A stretch of 64,000 bases of DNA from Anaerolineae bacterium (lineage in GTDB: Bacteria; Chloroflexota; Anaerolineae; 4572-78; J111), in NCBI GenBank assembly GCA_022071955.1, contig JAJVIM010000003.1:1-64000 (forward strand), read 5' to 3'. The first letter of the stretch is position 1, and each line of letters starts with the position of its first letter. Position numbers and translations under genes: made by a program. Shown here piece after piece: positions 53,172-62,007 of this stretch. Below the pieces are notes generated by a model that worked only from the letters and a program-made list of their open reading frames with translations, made no database searches and was not told the DNA's origin.

Positions 53172-53381
53172 TTACGCGCCGTAAGACAGCGCCTTGACGG
53201 CCTCATCGCGCAGGCTTGACAGGGCGATGAGGTGCAGCAGCGTGGTTTTTAGTTCCTGCTGCCGGATTTCCAGCTCCGACAGCCGGGCTTCAAGCTGAGG
53301 CTGATGGGCCGGAGCCGCGGCGCGGACCGCCGCCAGTTCGGTTTCTAATTGCTGATAGTGTTCTACCAGTTTATTGGCCAC
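53172..53381 (-). CDS. Small coiled-coil protein (69 aa)
   Basis: Starts at GTG 53381, which has a very strong GGGAGG 6 bases before it. The stop of the upstream gene lies inside its start region (11-base overlap), so the two are coupled. The product is almost entirely helical with heptad-like Leu spacing (LVEHYQQLETELAAVR, RLSELEIRQQELKTTLLHLIAL). No catalytic motif. It may pair with the small membrane protein encoded just upstream. Confidence 0.7.
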   Translation of the reverse strand: MANKLVEHYQQLETELAAVRAAAPAHQPQLEARLSELEIRQQELKTTLLHLIALSSLRDEAVKALSYGA

Positions 53382-53631
53382 GGGAGTCCTCCCGTTGCGG
53401 GTACAGCGCGTAGCCGGCGCGGCCAATGATTTCGGCGGGAGCACCGGCTGCCGGTTTGAAAGCAGCGCTGGCTGAAACCGCGCCGTTGGCGCCGCTCAAA
53501 AGCCGCAACCACTGCTCGGCGGTGGTGCGTTTTTTGGCCTGCCGAAACCTAACCGCGCCAACTTTGGCAAAGGCGGCAGCGCCCAGCACTCCGGCAACTC
53601 CAACGGTAAACAACTTGTGTTTTACTGACAT
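53371..53631 (-). CDS. Small membrane protein (86 aa)
   Basis: ATG at 53631 with AAAGGAG at ideal spacing. One predicted membrane helix near the N-terminus (about 6-23, rich in Val, Gly and Ala) is followed by a basic segment (RFRQAKKR) that should stay in the cytoplasm, and an Ala/Pro-rich tail. Translationally coupled to the coiled-coil gene at 53172. No family recognised. Confidence 0.7.
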   Translation of the reverse strand: MSVKHKLFTVGVAGVLGAAAFAKVGAVRFRQAKKRTTAEQWLRLLSGANGAVSASAAFKPAAGAPAEIIGRAGYALYPQREDSRGQ

Positions 53632-53766
53632 TTTGCAGTCTCCTTTTTCATCGTTAATTATCGGGTTAAATTTATACATTTACTATACCGGGACGGCGCA
53701 CCGGGAACGTGGCCCAAAAGGGCTCCACAAACCGTTCCATAAATTTTTCTGTTAGTAATTTTGCTA

Positions 53767-53795
53767 TTGATTATTTTTTCTAATATAGGTATAAT
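53767..53795 (+). promoter_or_regulatory. Promoter of the 1777-aa BTAD/kinase fusion gene
   Basis: TTGATT (53767-53772) and a perfect TATAAT (53790-53795) are 17 bases apart. The predicted start is near 53802, right at the AGGAGA ribosome site, so the leader is only about 16 bases. Confidence 0.7.
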
Positions 53796-53817
53796 CGGGG
53801 CAGGAGAAATCCCCCCG

Positions 53818-56800
53818 ATGGCCCAATTGAAACTCTTCTTACTTGGCCCACCGAGAGTAGAGCTGGATGGTGCGCCGGTTGACCTCAACCGGCGTAAGGC
53901 GTTGGCGCTGTTGGTTTATCTGGCAGTAACCGGCCAGCCTCACAGTCGGGATGCCATGGCCACGCTTCTGTACCCCGATTATTCCCAAAGCCACGCCCGC
54001 AGCTACCTGCGCCGGGATTTGGCCATTGTGAACACCGCTTTGGTTGGTGATTGGCTGGATACTGACCGGGACACCATCGAACTAAAACGTACACCTGGTT
54101 TTTGGCTGGATGTAGAACAGTTCCGCAGCTTTCTGGCCCAATGCCGCGCGCACGATCATGATCCCCACCTGCCCTGCGCCGACTGCCTCCCCCTGCTAAA
54201 CCAGGCCGTGGCCCTCTACACCGCCGATTTTTTGGCCGGCTTCACTCTGCGCGATTGCCCCGAATTTGATGACTGGCAGTTTTTCCAAACCGAAAGCCTG
54301 CGTCAGGAATTGGCCGCAACGCTGGAACAGTTGGTGAGCGGCTGCTTGCAGCATGGGCAGCCAGAAGATGCCATTCCCCACGGTCGGCGCTGGGTCGCGC
54401 TCGATCCGCTGCACGAACCAGCCCAGCGGGCGTTGATTCAGTTGTACGACCAGGCCGGGCATTCATCGGCAGCACTGCGCCAGTACGAAGAATTCACCGC
54501 GCTGCTGGAAGAAGAGTTAGGGTTGCCGCCCGAAGAGGAAACCACCACCCTTTACGAAGCCATTAAAGCCCGACGACTGCTGGGGCCATTTCTCAAACAA
54601 GCTGAGGTCCGGCGGGATAAAGATGCGGCGGAGAAGCAAACCAAACCACGCCCGGCGCAAAAAGAACCTGGGCTGCACCAGTCTGTCGCTGCGGGAAAAC
54701 CGGCCACCAGTGAAAAAATCGTCCCCGTACTCCAACCGCCCGCGGAGCACGTTGGGCCAAAATCTTCCTCGGCGTTGAAGCTGGAGCAGCAAATTCACAC
54801 CTGCCAGACGTCGAGTGGCGTGCAGTTAGCCTACGCCACGGTGGGCAGTGGGCCGCCGTTGGTTAAAGCGGCAAACTGGCTCAGCCACCTGGAGTACGAT
54901 TGGCAAAGCCCGGTCTGGCGGCACTGGCTGGCCAGTCTGGCCCAACACCATACGCTGATCCGGTACGACAAACGGGGCTGCGGGCTGTCTGATTGGGAAG
55001 TGGATGATTTTTCGCTGGAAGCACAGGTAAACGACCTGGAAGCCGTGGTGAACGCGCTGGGGCTGGACAGATTTCCGCTGTTGGGTCTTTCCGGCGGTGG
55101 GCCGGTAGCTGTTGCCTACACCGCCCGTCACCCGGAAAAAGTCAGCTACCTGATTTTATACGGCAGTTATGTTCGCGGCCGGCTGAAACGCAGCCAGAAC
55201 CTGGAACAGATTGAAGAGGCCCAGACACTGTTCAAAGCGATGGAACTGGGCTGGGGCAAGGCTAACCCGGCCTTCCGGCAGCTTTACACCGGCCTGTTCA
55301 TCCCCGAAGGCACCGCCGAGCAGATACACTGGTACAACGAACTGCAGCGGATCTCAACCACCCCGGAGATCGCGGTTAAAATGCTTACCGCCTCGGCCAC
55401 CGTGGATGTGGCTGAGCTTGCGGCGCAGGTTACCGCGCCCACGCTGGTACTCCACGCCCAAAACGACGCGCTGACGCCTATTTCGCAGGGTCGCCAACTG
55501 GCCGAATCAATTCCCGGCGCGCGCTTTGTGGCGCTGGATAGCCAAAATCACATCCTGCTGGAACACGAACCGGCCTGGCAGCAATTTCTTTCAGAAGTGC
55601 GCGGTTTTCTCGGAATCGAGGAGGGACAGCCGGTTTCGTTGCCACCCGCCCCCGCCGCAATTCGCCCCGTGCCGTCCGAAACGCCGGGCAGGCCGGCACC
55701 GACAGCCATGCAACCGGTGGGCCGCGAGCAGGAACTGGCCCAACTCCACGCCGCGCTTGATACGGCGCGGCAGGGTAAGCGACAACTGGTTTTTATCACC
55801 GGCGAGGCCGGGCAGGGCAAATCGACTCTGATTGAAGCCTTTGTGGCGCAGGCGCGGGCCGCCGGCCATATGTGGCTGGGGCAAGGCCAGAGCATCGAAC
55901 ACCGCGGCGCGGGCGAAGCCTACATGCCGGTGCTCGAAGCCTTTAGCCGGCTGTGCCAGGAGCCGGGCGGGCACGCGCTCATTTCGCTACTGGATCAGGT
56001 GGCTCCCACCTGGCTGGCCCAGATGCCGTGGCTGGTTACCGCCGAAGCCTACCGCCGGCTAAAACATCGCACACAGGCGGCCACCCGCGAGCGTATGCTG
56101 CGGGAAATGGTGGAAGCGGTGGAGATGATGACGGCCCAGCAGCCGCTGTTGCTGGTGCTGGAAGATTTGCACTGGAGCGACTATTCCACACTGGATTTGC
56201 TCACCGCGCTGGCCCGGCGGCAGGAAAGCGCCCGGCTGTTGCTGCTCGGCTCCTATCGCCCGGCGTTGGTTAAGCTGCACGACCACCCGCTGCAGCGGGT
56301 GGCGCAATCAATCCAACTTCTTGATACCGGGGTGGTACTGCCGCTGCCGGTTTTGTCTGAGCCGGATGTGGCCGCTTATCTGGACCGGCGTTTCCCAAAC
56401 TCGGCGGTTTCAGAGCCATTGGCCTCGCTGCTCTACCGGCGCACCGGCGGCAATCCGCTTTTTATGCGGGCCGTGGCTGATGCCTGGGTAGCGCAGGGGG
56501 CGTTAAAAGAAAAGACCGGGCAATGGGCCTTGCAGGTTGATCCCACAGAACTGGCGGGCGCCCTGCCCAATAACCTGCGTCACCTGATTGAACTGCAACT
56601 CACCCATCTGGAAGCCGCTGACCAGGATATTCTGACCGCCGGCAGCGTGGCCGGGCTGCAATTCTCGGCGGCAGTGGTGGCCGCCGCTATTAACCTGCCG
56701 GAAGAAAAAGTTGAAGCTCGCTGCGAGACACTGGCTCGCCAGGGCCAGTTTATTTACGCCGATGGCCTGGTTGAATGGCCGGATGGCACGGTATCGGCCC

Positions 56801-59151
56801 GTTTTAGCTTTAGCCACCAACTATACCAGGAGGTATTATCCGAGAGCCTGACCGTAAGCCAGCGCGTCCGCCTGCACCGGCAGATCGGTCAGCGGCTGGA
56901 ACAGGGTTACGGCTCGCGCGCCCCGGAACAGGCCACCGAGTTGGCCCTTCACTTTGAGCAAGGCCGAGATATGGCGCGGGCGGTAACCTATTTGCGCGAC
57001 GCGGCCGAGCGAACGTTGCAGCGCAGCGCCTACCACGAGGCCATTGAGCATGTAACGCACGCGCTTGAGCTTTTGCAGCGCTACCCCGACCTGCCGGAGC
57101 GCGACCAGCATGAGCTGTCGCTGCAACTGATCCGCGGGCCGGCGCTGATTATGAAACAGGGTTGGGCCTCGTACGAGGCCGAAGCAGCATACCTGCGGGC
57201 CAGAGAGTTGTGTCATTCCGGCAACACCCGCCAGTTTGCCAATACGTTATATGGATTGGCAACAGTCTACGAACTGCGGGGCGAGTTCATCAAAACTCAG
57301 CAACTCCTTACCGAACGACTGAAACTGCCGTTTGATCCGCAGGATCATCGCCTGCAACTGGAGTCACATGAACTGCTGGCCTGTTCTACCTTTCACCAGG
57401 GCGCTTTTGCCCAGGCGCTCAGCCACGCCGACCAGGCCCTCACGTTTAACCGCCCCACAAACACTAAATCACTCAGTCCTCTGCTGGGGGAGGACCCGTC
57501 GGTGTCCAGCTACCATTGGGCCGGTCTGGCGCTCTGGTTTCTGGGGTATCCCGACCAGGCGTTGGCCCGGAGCCAAACCGCTCTGAATCAGGCCAAAGAG
57601 TTGGGTTACATGTTTGGCCTGGCTCACGCCCACGAACAAGCTGCCGTGATTCACCAGTTGCGCCGCGAAGAACTGGCGGTTGAGGAGCGGGCCGAAAGCA
57701 CCATTAAAGCCGCAACTCTGGGAGGGTTTACCTATTGGGTAGGCGTGGGCACAATTTTGCGGGGCTGGGCACTGGCGGTGCAGAACCAGCCCAATGGCCT
57801 GGAATTGCTGCGCGAAGGGTTGGCGCTCTGCCAAAGCACCGGCGCTACCATCGACCACCCCTATTTCCTGAGCCTGCTGGCCGAAGCTCTCAGCTACGCC
57901 GGTCAGGTGGCTGAAGCTCTCAACGCGCTGACCGAGGCGCTGGCGATGGTCAGTAACACCAACCGTTTTTTCTACGAGGCCGAGCTGCACCGGCTGCGGG
58001 GTCAACTTTTACTGGAAGCCGGCGAGACAGAAAACGCCGCCGAAGCGGAAGCCTGTTTTTTTCAGGCGCTGCAAATAGCCGGCGGCCAGCACGCCAAATC
58101 GCTGGAGCTGCGAGCGGTTACCAGCCTGGCCCGGCTGTGGCAACGGCGGGGTCGGGGCGATGAGGCTCGCGCCCGGCTGGAAGAAATTTTCGGCCGGTTT
58201 GACGAGGGCCTTGACACCGCCGATTTGCAGCAGGCCGGCAGCCTGCTGGCAGAACTGGGCGGCACTCCCCAGGCAGCCAGCAAACAACAACCGCCGCTCA
58301 AACACGAGCTGCCTTCGCCAGCGGCCACAGATCGCTTTGTTGCAGAAACACTCATCGCCACCGGCGGGATGGGCCAGGTTTACCTTGGCCGCGACACCAA
58401 AACCGGCCAGAGCGTGGCCATCAAACGGCTCCGGCCGGAGCTGATTGACCACAACCCGGAGGCCATCAAACGGCTCATTCGCGAGGGCGAGGTGTTGCGC
58501 CAGCTCAATCACCCCAACATTGTAAAAATGCTGGCCATGTTTGAGTCCGGTGGCCAGCCGGTGATTGTAATGGAATACATGCCGGGCGGCTCGTTGCAGG
58601 ATGTGCTGAAAGCGGAGCCGCAATTGCCGGCAGCACAGGTAGTGGCCATTGGCCTGGAGTTGGCCGACGCGCTGGCGCGGGTGCATCACCTGGGCATTCT
58701 CCACCGCGATCTCAAACCGGGCAATGTGTTACTGACCGCTGATGGCTCGCCGCGGCTCACGGATTTTGGCGTGGCCCGCCTGGCCGCGCCCCAGGAATCG
58801 CGGCTAACTCAGGAAGGCGCCATTTTGGGCACCAGCGTGTACCTTAGCCCCGAAGCCTGGCGCGGCGAAGAACTTGACACCCGCAGCGACGTTTGGTCTT
58901 TTGGGGCGGTGCTGTACGAGATGCTGGCCGGCCAGCCGCCATTTTTTGCGCCGCAGATCACGGCGGTGCTGACCGCCACTTTAAACAATCCGCTGCCCAA
59001 CCTGCGCCAATTCAGGCCCGATGCGCCGCCCGCGTTAGTTGAGTTGATCCAGCACATGCTGGTTAAAGAGCGCGAGCAGCGCATCGATAGCATGCGCCAG
59101 GTGGCCGCCGGGCTGGAAATTATCCAGCGGGATTTAGTCACGGCGCGGTAG
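53818..59151 (+). CDS. BTAD regulator / alpha-beta hydrolase / STAND ATPase / TPR / Ser-Thr kinase fusion
   Basis: 1777 residues. Residues 1-95 resemble an OmpR-like winged helix (RRKALALLVYLAV) and about 95-250 the BTAD helical domain, as in SARP-type activators. Residues about 325-605 are an alpha/beta hydrolase with nucleophile Ser425 in GLSGGG, DALTP (Asp) and NHILLEH (His). An ATPase with Walker A GEAGQGKST (Lys668) follows. Residues about 1020-1490 are TPR. The C-terminal kinase (about 1510-1775) is complete: GGMGQVY, Lys1536, HRD 1629-1631, DFG from 1649. It may sense a small ester or lactone and answer by both transcription and phosphorylation. It is soluble and cytoplasmic. Confidence 0.88.
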   Translation: MAQLKLFLLGPPRVELDGAPVDLNRRKALALLVYLAVTGQPHSRDAMATLLYPDYSQSHARSYLRRDLAIVNTALVGDWLDTDRDTIELKRTPGFWLDVEQFRSFLAQCRAHDHDPHLPCADCLPLLNQAVALYTADFLAGFTLRDCPEFDDWQFFQTESLRQELAATLEQLVSGCLQHGQPEDAIPHGRRWVALDPLHEPAQRALIQLYDQAGHSSAALRQYEEFTALLEEELGLPPEEETTTLYEAIKARRLLGPFLKQAEVRRDKDAAEKQTKPRPAQKEPGLHQSVAAGKPATSEKIVPVLQPPAEHVGPKSSSALKLEQQIHTCQTSSGVQLAYATVGSGPPLVKAANWLSHLEYDWQSPVWRHWLASLAQHHTLIRYDKRGCGLSDWEVDDFSLEAQVNDLEAVVNALGLDRFPLLGLSGGGPVAVAYTARHPEKVSYLILYGSYVRGRLKRSQNLEQIEEAQTLFKAMELGWGKANPAFRQLYTGLFIPEGTAEQIHWYNELQRISTTPEIAVKMLTASATVDVAELAAQVTAPTLVLHAQNDALTPISQGRQLAESIPGARFVALDSQNHILLEHEPAWQQFLSEVRGFLGIEEGQPVSLPPAPAAIRPVPSETPGRPAPTAMQPVGREQELAQLHAALDTARQGKRQLVFITGEAGQGKSTLIEAFVAQARAAGHMWLGQGQSIEHRGAGEAYMPVLEAFSRLCQEPGGHALISLLDQVAPTWLAQMPWLVTAEAYRRLKHRTQAATRERMLREMVEAVEMMTAQQPLLLVLEDLHWSDYSTLDLLTALARRQESARLLLLGSYRPALVKLHDHPLQRVAQSIQLLDTGVVLPLPVLSEPDVAAYLDRRFPNSAVSEPLASLLYRRTGGNPLFMRAVADAWVAQGALKEKTGQWALQVDPTELAGALPNNLRHLIELQLTHLEAADQDILTAGSVAGLQFSAAVVAAAINLPEEKVEARCETLARQGQFIYADGLVEWPDGTVSARFSFSHQLYQEVLSESLTVSQRVRLHRQIGQRLEQGYGSRAPEQATELALHFEQGRDMARAVTYLRDAAERTLQRSAYHEAIEHVTHALELLQRYPDLPERDQHELSLQLIRGPALIMKQGWASYEAEAAYLRARELCHSGNTRQFANTLYGLATVYELRGEFIKTQQLLTERLKLPFDPQDHRLQLESHELLACSTFHQGAFAQALSHADQALTFNRPTNTKSLSPLLGEDPSVSSYHWAGLALWFLGYPDQALARSQTALNQAKELGYMFGLAHAHEQAAVIHQLRREELAVEERAESTIKAATLGGFTYWVGVGTILRGWALAVQNQPNGLELLREGLALCQSTGATIDHPYFLSLLAEALSYAGQVAEALNALTEALAMVSNTNRFFYEAELHRLRGQLLLEAGETENAAEAEACFFQALQIAGGQHAKSLELRAVTSLARLWQRRGRGDEARARLEEIFGRFDEGLDTADLQQAGSLLAELGGTPQAASKQQPPLKHELPSPAATDRFVAETLIATGGMGQVYLGRDTKTGQSVAIKRLRPELIDHNPEAIKRLIREGEVLRQLNHPNIVKMLAMFESGGQPVIVMEYMPGGSLQDVLKAEPQLPAAQVVAIGLELADALARVHHLGILHRDLKPGNVLLTADGSPRLTDFGVARLAAPQESRLTQEGAILGTSVYLSPEAWRGEELDTRSDVWSFGAVLYEMLAGQPPFFAPQITAVLTATLNNPLPNLRQFRPDAPPALVELIQHMLVKEREQRIDSMRQVAAGLEIIQRDLVTAR

Positions 59152-59162
59152 CGCGAAAGAAA

Positions 59163-59546
59163 TCACACAGATCGCCGCGCCAGCCGCCCTATCGATGACC
59201 GCACCCCCAGTTCAGCTTCAAACAGGCGCAAAAATTGTCGCGCTACCGGCGTGGCCTGGGCTATTACCTGAGCCTGTCGTTCCGGGGTAGACCACGTAAA
59301 TTGGCGGCTGTAGGCCACGGCCAGCGCATAGGCTGTAACTTTGCTGTTCCCCTGCCCGGTTCTGGCCAGCAACCCGGCGGCCTGTAGGTTTAAAAAGTGC
59401 TCATCAAAAAAGGCCTCTACCCAGAGCCGATGCTGGCTGGCAAACGTGGCGTAGGCGCGTTTTAACGCCTGCCGGTAGACCCGGCGAGTCCGCCGGTAGT
59501 TTATGTAATCTGTTACAAAGTTAGCCATTTGGGTTACAACGTTCAT
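59163..59546 (-). CDS. Hypothetical helical protein (127 aa)
   Basis: Cytoplasmic, rich in Arg and Ala, predicted all-helical. Notable segments are YINYRRTRRVYRQALKRAYA (basic amphipathic helix) and FFDEHFLNLQAAGLLARTG. GGAGA precedes the ATG. It converges with the large fusion gene (11-base gap) and lies 33 bases after the DMT exporter gene, so it may be the tail of that transcript. No family recognised. Confidence 0.75.
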   Translation of the reverse strand: MNVVTQMANFVTDYINYRRTRRVYRQALKRAYATFASQHRLWVEAFFDEHFLNLQAAGLLARTGQGNSKVTAYALAVAYSRQFTWSTPERQAQVIAQATPVARQFLRLFEAELGVRSSIGRLARRSV

Positions 59547-59579
59547 TTGTAATCTCCGTTAGTTAACAATGCAGGCCAA

Positions 59580-60563
59580 TCAAACAATGCGCGCGGCTTC
59601 TTTTTGCGTCGATTGTTTTTGGCTGCCAACGGCTCGCCCGATGATTGCCGCCCGCAGGCCGGGCAACAACCGTTGCCACCGCGAAACGGTGAACAGGCCG
59701 TTGCTGGCAAAAATTCCGCCAAAAATCAGGCCGCTGCCCAGGTACACATTCCAGGCCAGTTGCTCGTGCAGCAGCAGCACCCCGGCTGCCGTGGCCACAA
59801 TGGGAATCAGGTAAGTGGCCAGTGATAGCGTGGTGGCGCTGGTAGTTTCCATGGCCCGGTAGTAAATATAAAAGACCAGGGCCGTGGAAAAGACGGTGAG
59901 CAGCAGCAGCGCGCCCAGCGCCGTAACCGACGGCAGCGGCAACCGGTAGGGTTGCTCCACCAGCAGCGACACCGGCAGCAAAAAGAGCGCCGCCAGTCCC
60001 AATTGGGCGGTGGGGCTAACCAGCGGCGGCAGCCCGTGCAGGGTTCGCTTGGCGTAAACAATGGCTGCGCCGTAGCTGATGGCCGCCGTCAGCGAGGCCA
60101 GCAGCCCAAAAGAGGTAACATGCAGCCCGTCCGCCAGCGCCGGCCCCAACAACACTGCCAGTCCCGCAAAACCAAAGGCCACCCCCCCGGCTTTGGCCGG
60201 CGTAAAGTGATCGTCGGCGGTAAAAAAGTGAGCCAGCACCAGGGTGATCAGCGGCGTGGCGCCAATAAACATGGCCGCCAGGGCGCTGTCGATGTGCTGC
60301 TGGCTCCAGGCCACCAGCGAGTAGGGCAACGCATTGTACAACAACCCCACCACCGCAAAATGCAGCCAGATGCGGCCCGGCCGCGGCAGGTTTCGGCCCT
60401 GCGCCCGCAAAATCAGGTACAGGATGACTGCCGCCAGTCCCACGCGAGTCATAATCAGTGTAACCGGCGGAATCTCTCGCACGGCAACTTTGATGAACAG
60501 AAAGGCGATGCCCCACAGCAGGGCCAGCGTTAACAGTTGAGCTAAAGTTTTGAGTTTCATCAT
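59580..60563 (-). CDS. EamA/DMT-superfamily exporter
   Basis: 327 residues, ten predicted membrane helices in two EamA repeats (about 8-140 and 155-295). The first repeat has LLWGIAFLFIKVAVREIPP and the second the GALLLLTVFSTALVFYIYYRA pattern. Such proteins move small metabolites, often amino acids, out of the cell. AAGGA lies close to two consecutive ATGs; the second (60560) has the better spacing. Substrate unknown. Confidence 0.9.
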   Translation of the reverse strand: MMKLKTLAQLLTLALLWGIAFLFIKVAVREIPPVTLIMTRVGLAAVILYLILRAQGRNLPRPGRIWLHFAVVGLLYNALPYSLVAWSQQHIDSALAAMFIGATPLITLVLAHFFTADDHFTPAKAGGVAFGFAGLAVLLGPALADGLHVTSFGLLASLTAAISYGAAIVYAKRTLHGLPPLVSPTAQLGLAALFLLPVSLLVEQPYRLPLPSVTALGALLLLTVFSTALVFYIYYRAMETTSATTLSLATYLIPIVATAAGVLLLHEQLAWNVYLGSGLIFGGIFASNGLFTVSRWQRLLPGLRAAIIGRAVGSQKQSTQKEAARIV

Positions 60564-60607
60564 TTTTCCTTTTCTAAAATGCTTTGTACCCGTTCCGCCA
60601 ATTTGAG

Positions 60608-61459
60608 TTAAGCTACCGCAACCGGCAATTGCAAACGGTGAAGCTGCGCCGGCTGGCGCACGCCGGCAAACAGGTCGTCTTCAACGGCGCGGCCAGCGTT
60701 AACCAGGCTAAAAGCCCGGTAAAAGGTTTGGCTGCCCCACAACATGTGGTGGTATTCGTCCGGCAGCGCCCGTAATTTTTGATAACCGGGCAACTGGCTG
60801 CGGTGACAGGCTACCGCCTGCCACACCTGCTCCCAGCAGGCCGCCGTGTCGATGCGGCTGGAAACCGCCCAAGTGGGCCAGGCCACCACACCGCGATCCA
60901 CGCCATCGATGTTCATTACCAGCCTGCCAAACGCGGCCTCGTAGGCGACCTGTTCGGGTTGGGTAAAAACCCGATAGTACAGCTTGGCTACCTGATGCGC
61001 CGCGCCGGCCGTGTAGTCGTAAAACGGGTTGGCCGCCGCAACGAGAGCCGCGTTGGCAAACTGGCCAATGGCAATGTGATCCGGGTGGCCATACAGACCG
61101 GTCGGATCAAACGTAACCACCACCTGGGGCCGGATGCGCCGGATATGGGCTACAAGCTGCCGGATAACCCCGCCAGCATCGGCCCGGTCCAGCTCGCCAT
61201 CCTGATAATCGAGCAAAATTGCCTCCTGCAGGTCCAGCACATTTGCCGCCGCCCGTAGTTCGGCCTCGCGGATGCGGCCCAGAGCGACAGGGCCGGGGTA
61301 AGCGGCCGGGTCGTTAAACCAGCCTTTTTGGCCGCGAGTAGCGCTAATCACGTAAGTTTCAACGCCTTCGGCGGCGTAGTGGGCCAAAATGCCGCCCGTC
61401 GCCAGCGACTCGTCATCAGGATGGGCCAGAATACACAGTAGTTTCAACGATTCGGTCAT
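60608..61459 (-). CDS. PIG-L family deacetylase
   Basis: 283 residues. The zinc motif AHPDDE is at residues 12-17 and GHPDH in YGHPDHIAIG at about 124-128; together they form the metal site of LmbE/BshB/MshB enzymes. It should remove acetyl groups from a GlcNAc-type sugar conjugate, possibly in low-molecular-weight thiol synthesis or glycolipid turnover. No glycosyltransferase or thiol ligase partner is in the window. No signal peptide. Confidence 0.92.
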   Translation of the reverse strand: MTESLKLLCILAHPDDESLATGGILAHYAAEGVETYVISATRGQKGWFNDPAAYPGPVALGRIREAELRAAANVLDLQEAILLDYQDGELDRADAGGVIRQLVAHIRRIRPQVVVTFDPTGLYGHPDHIAIGQFANAALVAAANPFYDYTAGAAHQVAKLYYRVFTQPEQVAYEAAFGRLVMNIDGVDRGVVAWPTWAVSSRIDTAACWEQVWQAVACHRSQLPGYQKLRALPDEYHHMLWGSQTFYRAFSLVNAGRAVEDDLFAGVRQPAQLHRLQLPVAVA

Positions 61460-61480
61460 AAGATTTCACCTCACGTATGG

Positions 61481-61672
61481 TTAGTAATTAAACGATTGCG
61501 CAATAACCAGCAGCCCCAACAGAATGCTACCCAGCCCCAAAATCGCGCGGGACGTTTGGGATAACCGGGGAAATCCATCTTCGTCCACGTAACCGTGGCG
61601 TATTCCGATAAATTCCTCTTCAATCTCACGCTGCCGTGCTTTGACCACTTCAAAATCAATCATCGGATTCAT
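61481..61672 (-). CDS. Small membrane protein (63 aa)
   Basis: A charged N-terminal half (KARQREIEEEFIGIRHG) and one C-terminal membrane helix (ILGLGSILLGLLVIAQS). GGAGG lies about 11 bases before the ATG. It is 21 bases upstream of the PIG-L gene in the same direction, so probably co-transcribed. No family recognised. Confidence 0.65.
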   Translation of the reverse strand: MNPMIDFEVVKARQREIEEEFIGIRHGYVDEDGFPRLSQTSRAILGLGSILLGLLVIAQSFNY

Positions 61673-62007
61673 TGTGCAAATACCTCCATATTCTCTTCAA
61701 GCATGCAAAACTCTTATCAAATGAAGTTTACGACCATTGACAAAAATAACGCTCGACACGATCCCGGCGCTGAGTGAGAGTGTTTCTGCATTCATGGTGA
61801 TCCTCTACTCAAAGTTTATTGACGTTGATGACCTCACTATACCGGGTGGGCGTTCCGTAACCATAACCAAAAAGCGCTCCAATGAGCGCTCCAAAAAAAT
61901 TATCAAACCCAAAACAGGTCGGTTTTGGGCAGAAAATCAATAATGACTATTGTTGGGGGATTTTGGGTAAACGAAGATTCTTTGAGTTAAGCCGGGGCCG
62001 GGCGTGG
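61673..62007. other. Intergenic stretch between the small membrane protein and the subtilase gene
   Basis: 335 bases without a gene I can support. It contains the terminator at 61869-61890, and the promoter of the small membrane protein is presumably here, but no clear hexamer pair stands out. Confidence 0.6.
61869..61890 (-). terminator. Intrinsic terminator of the subtilase gene
   Basis: On the minus strand, AGCGCTC-ATTG-GAGCGCT is followed by TTTTTGG, and a run of seven T precedes the stem. It lies about 120 bases past the subtilase stop codon at 62008. Confidence 0.7.

Noticed and set aside
61820-61844. Promoter-like TTGACG ... TATACC on the plus strand
   Set aside because: The spacer is only 13 bases and no plus-strand gene lies downstream.
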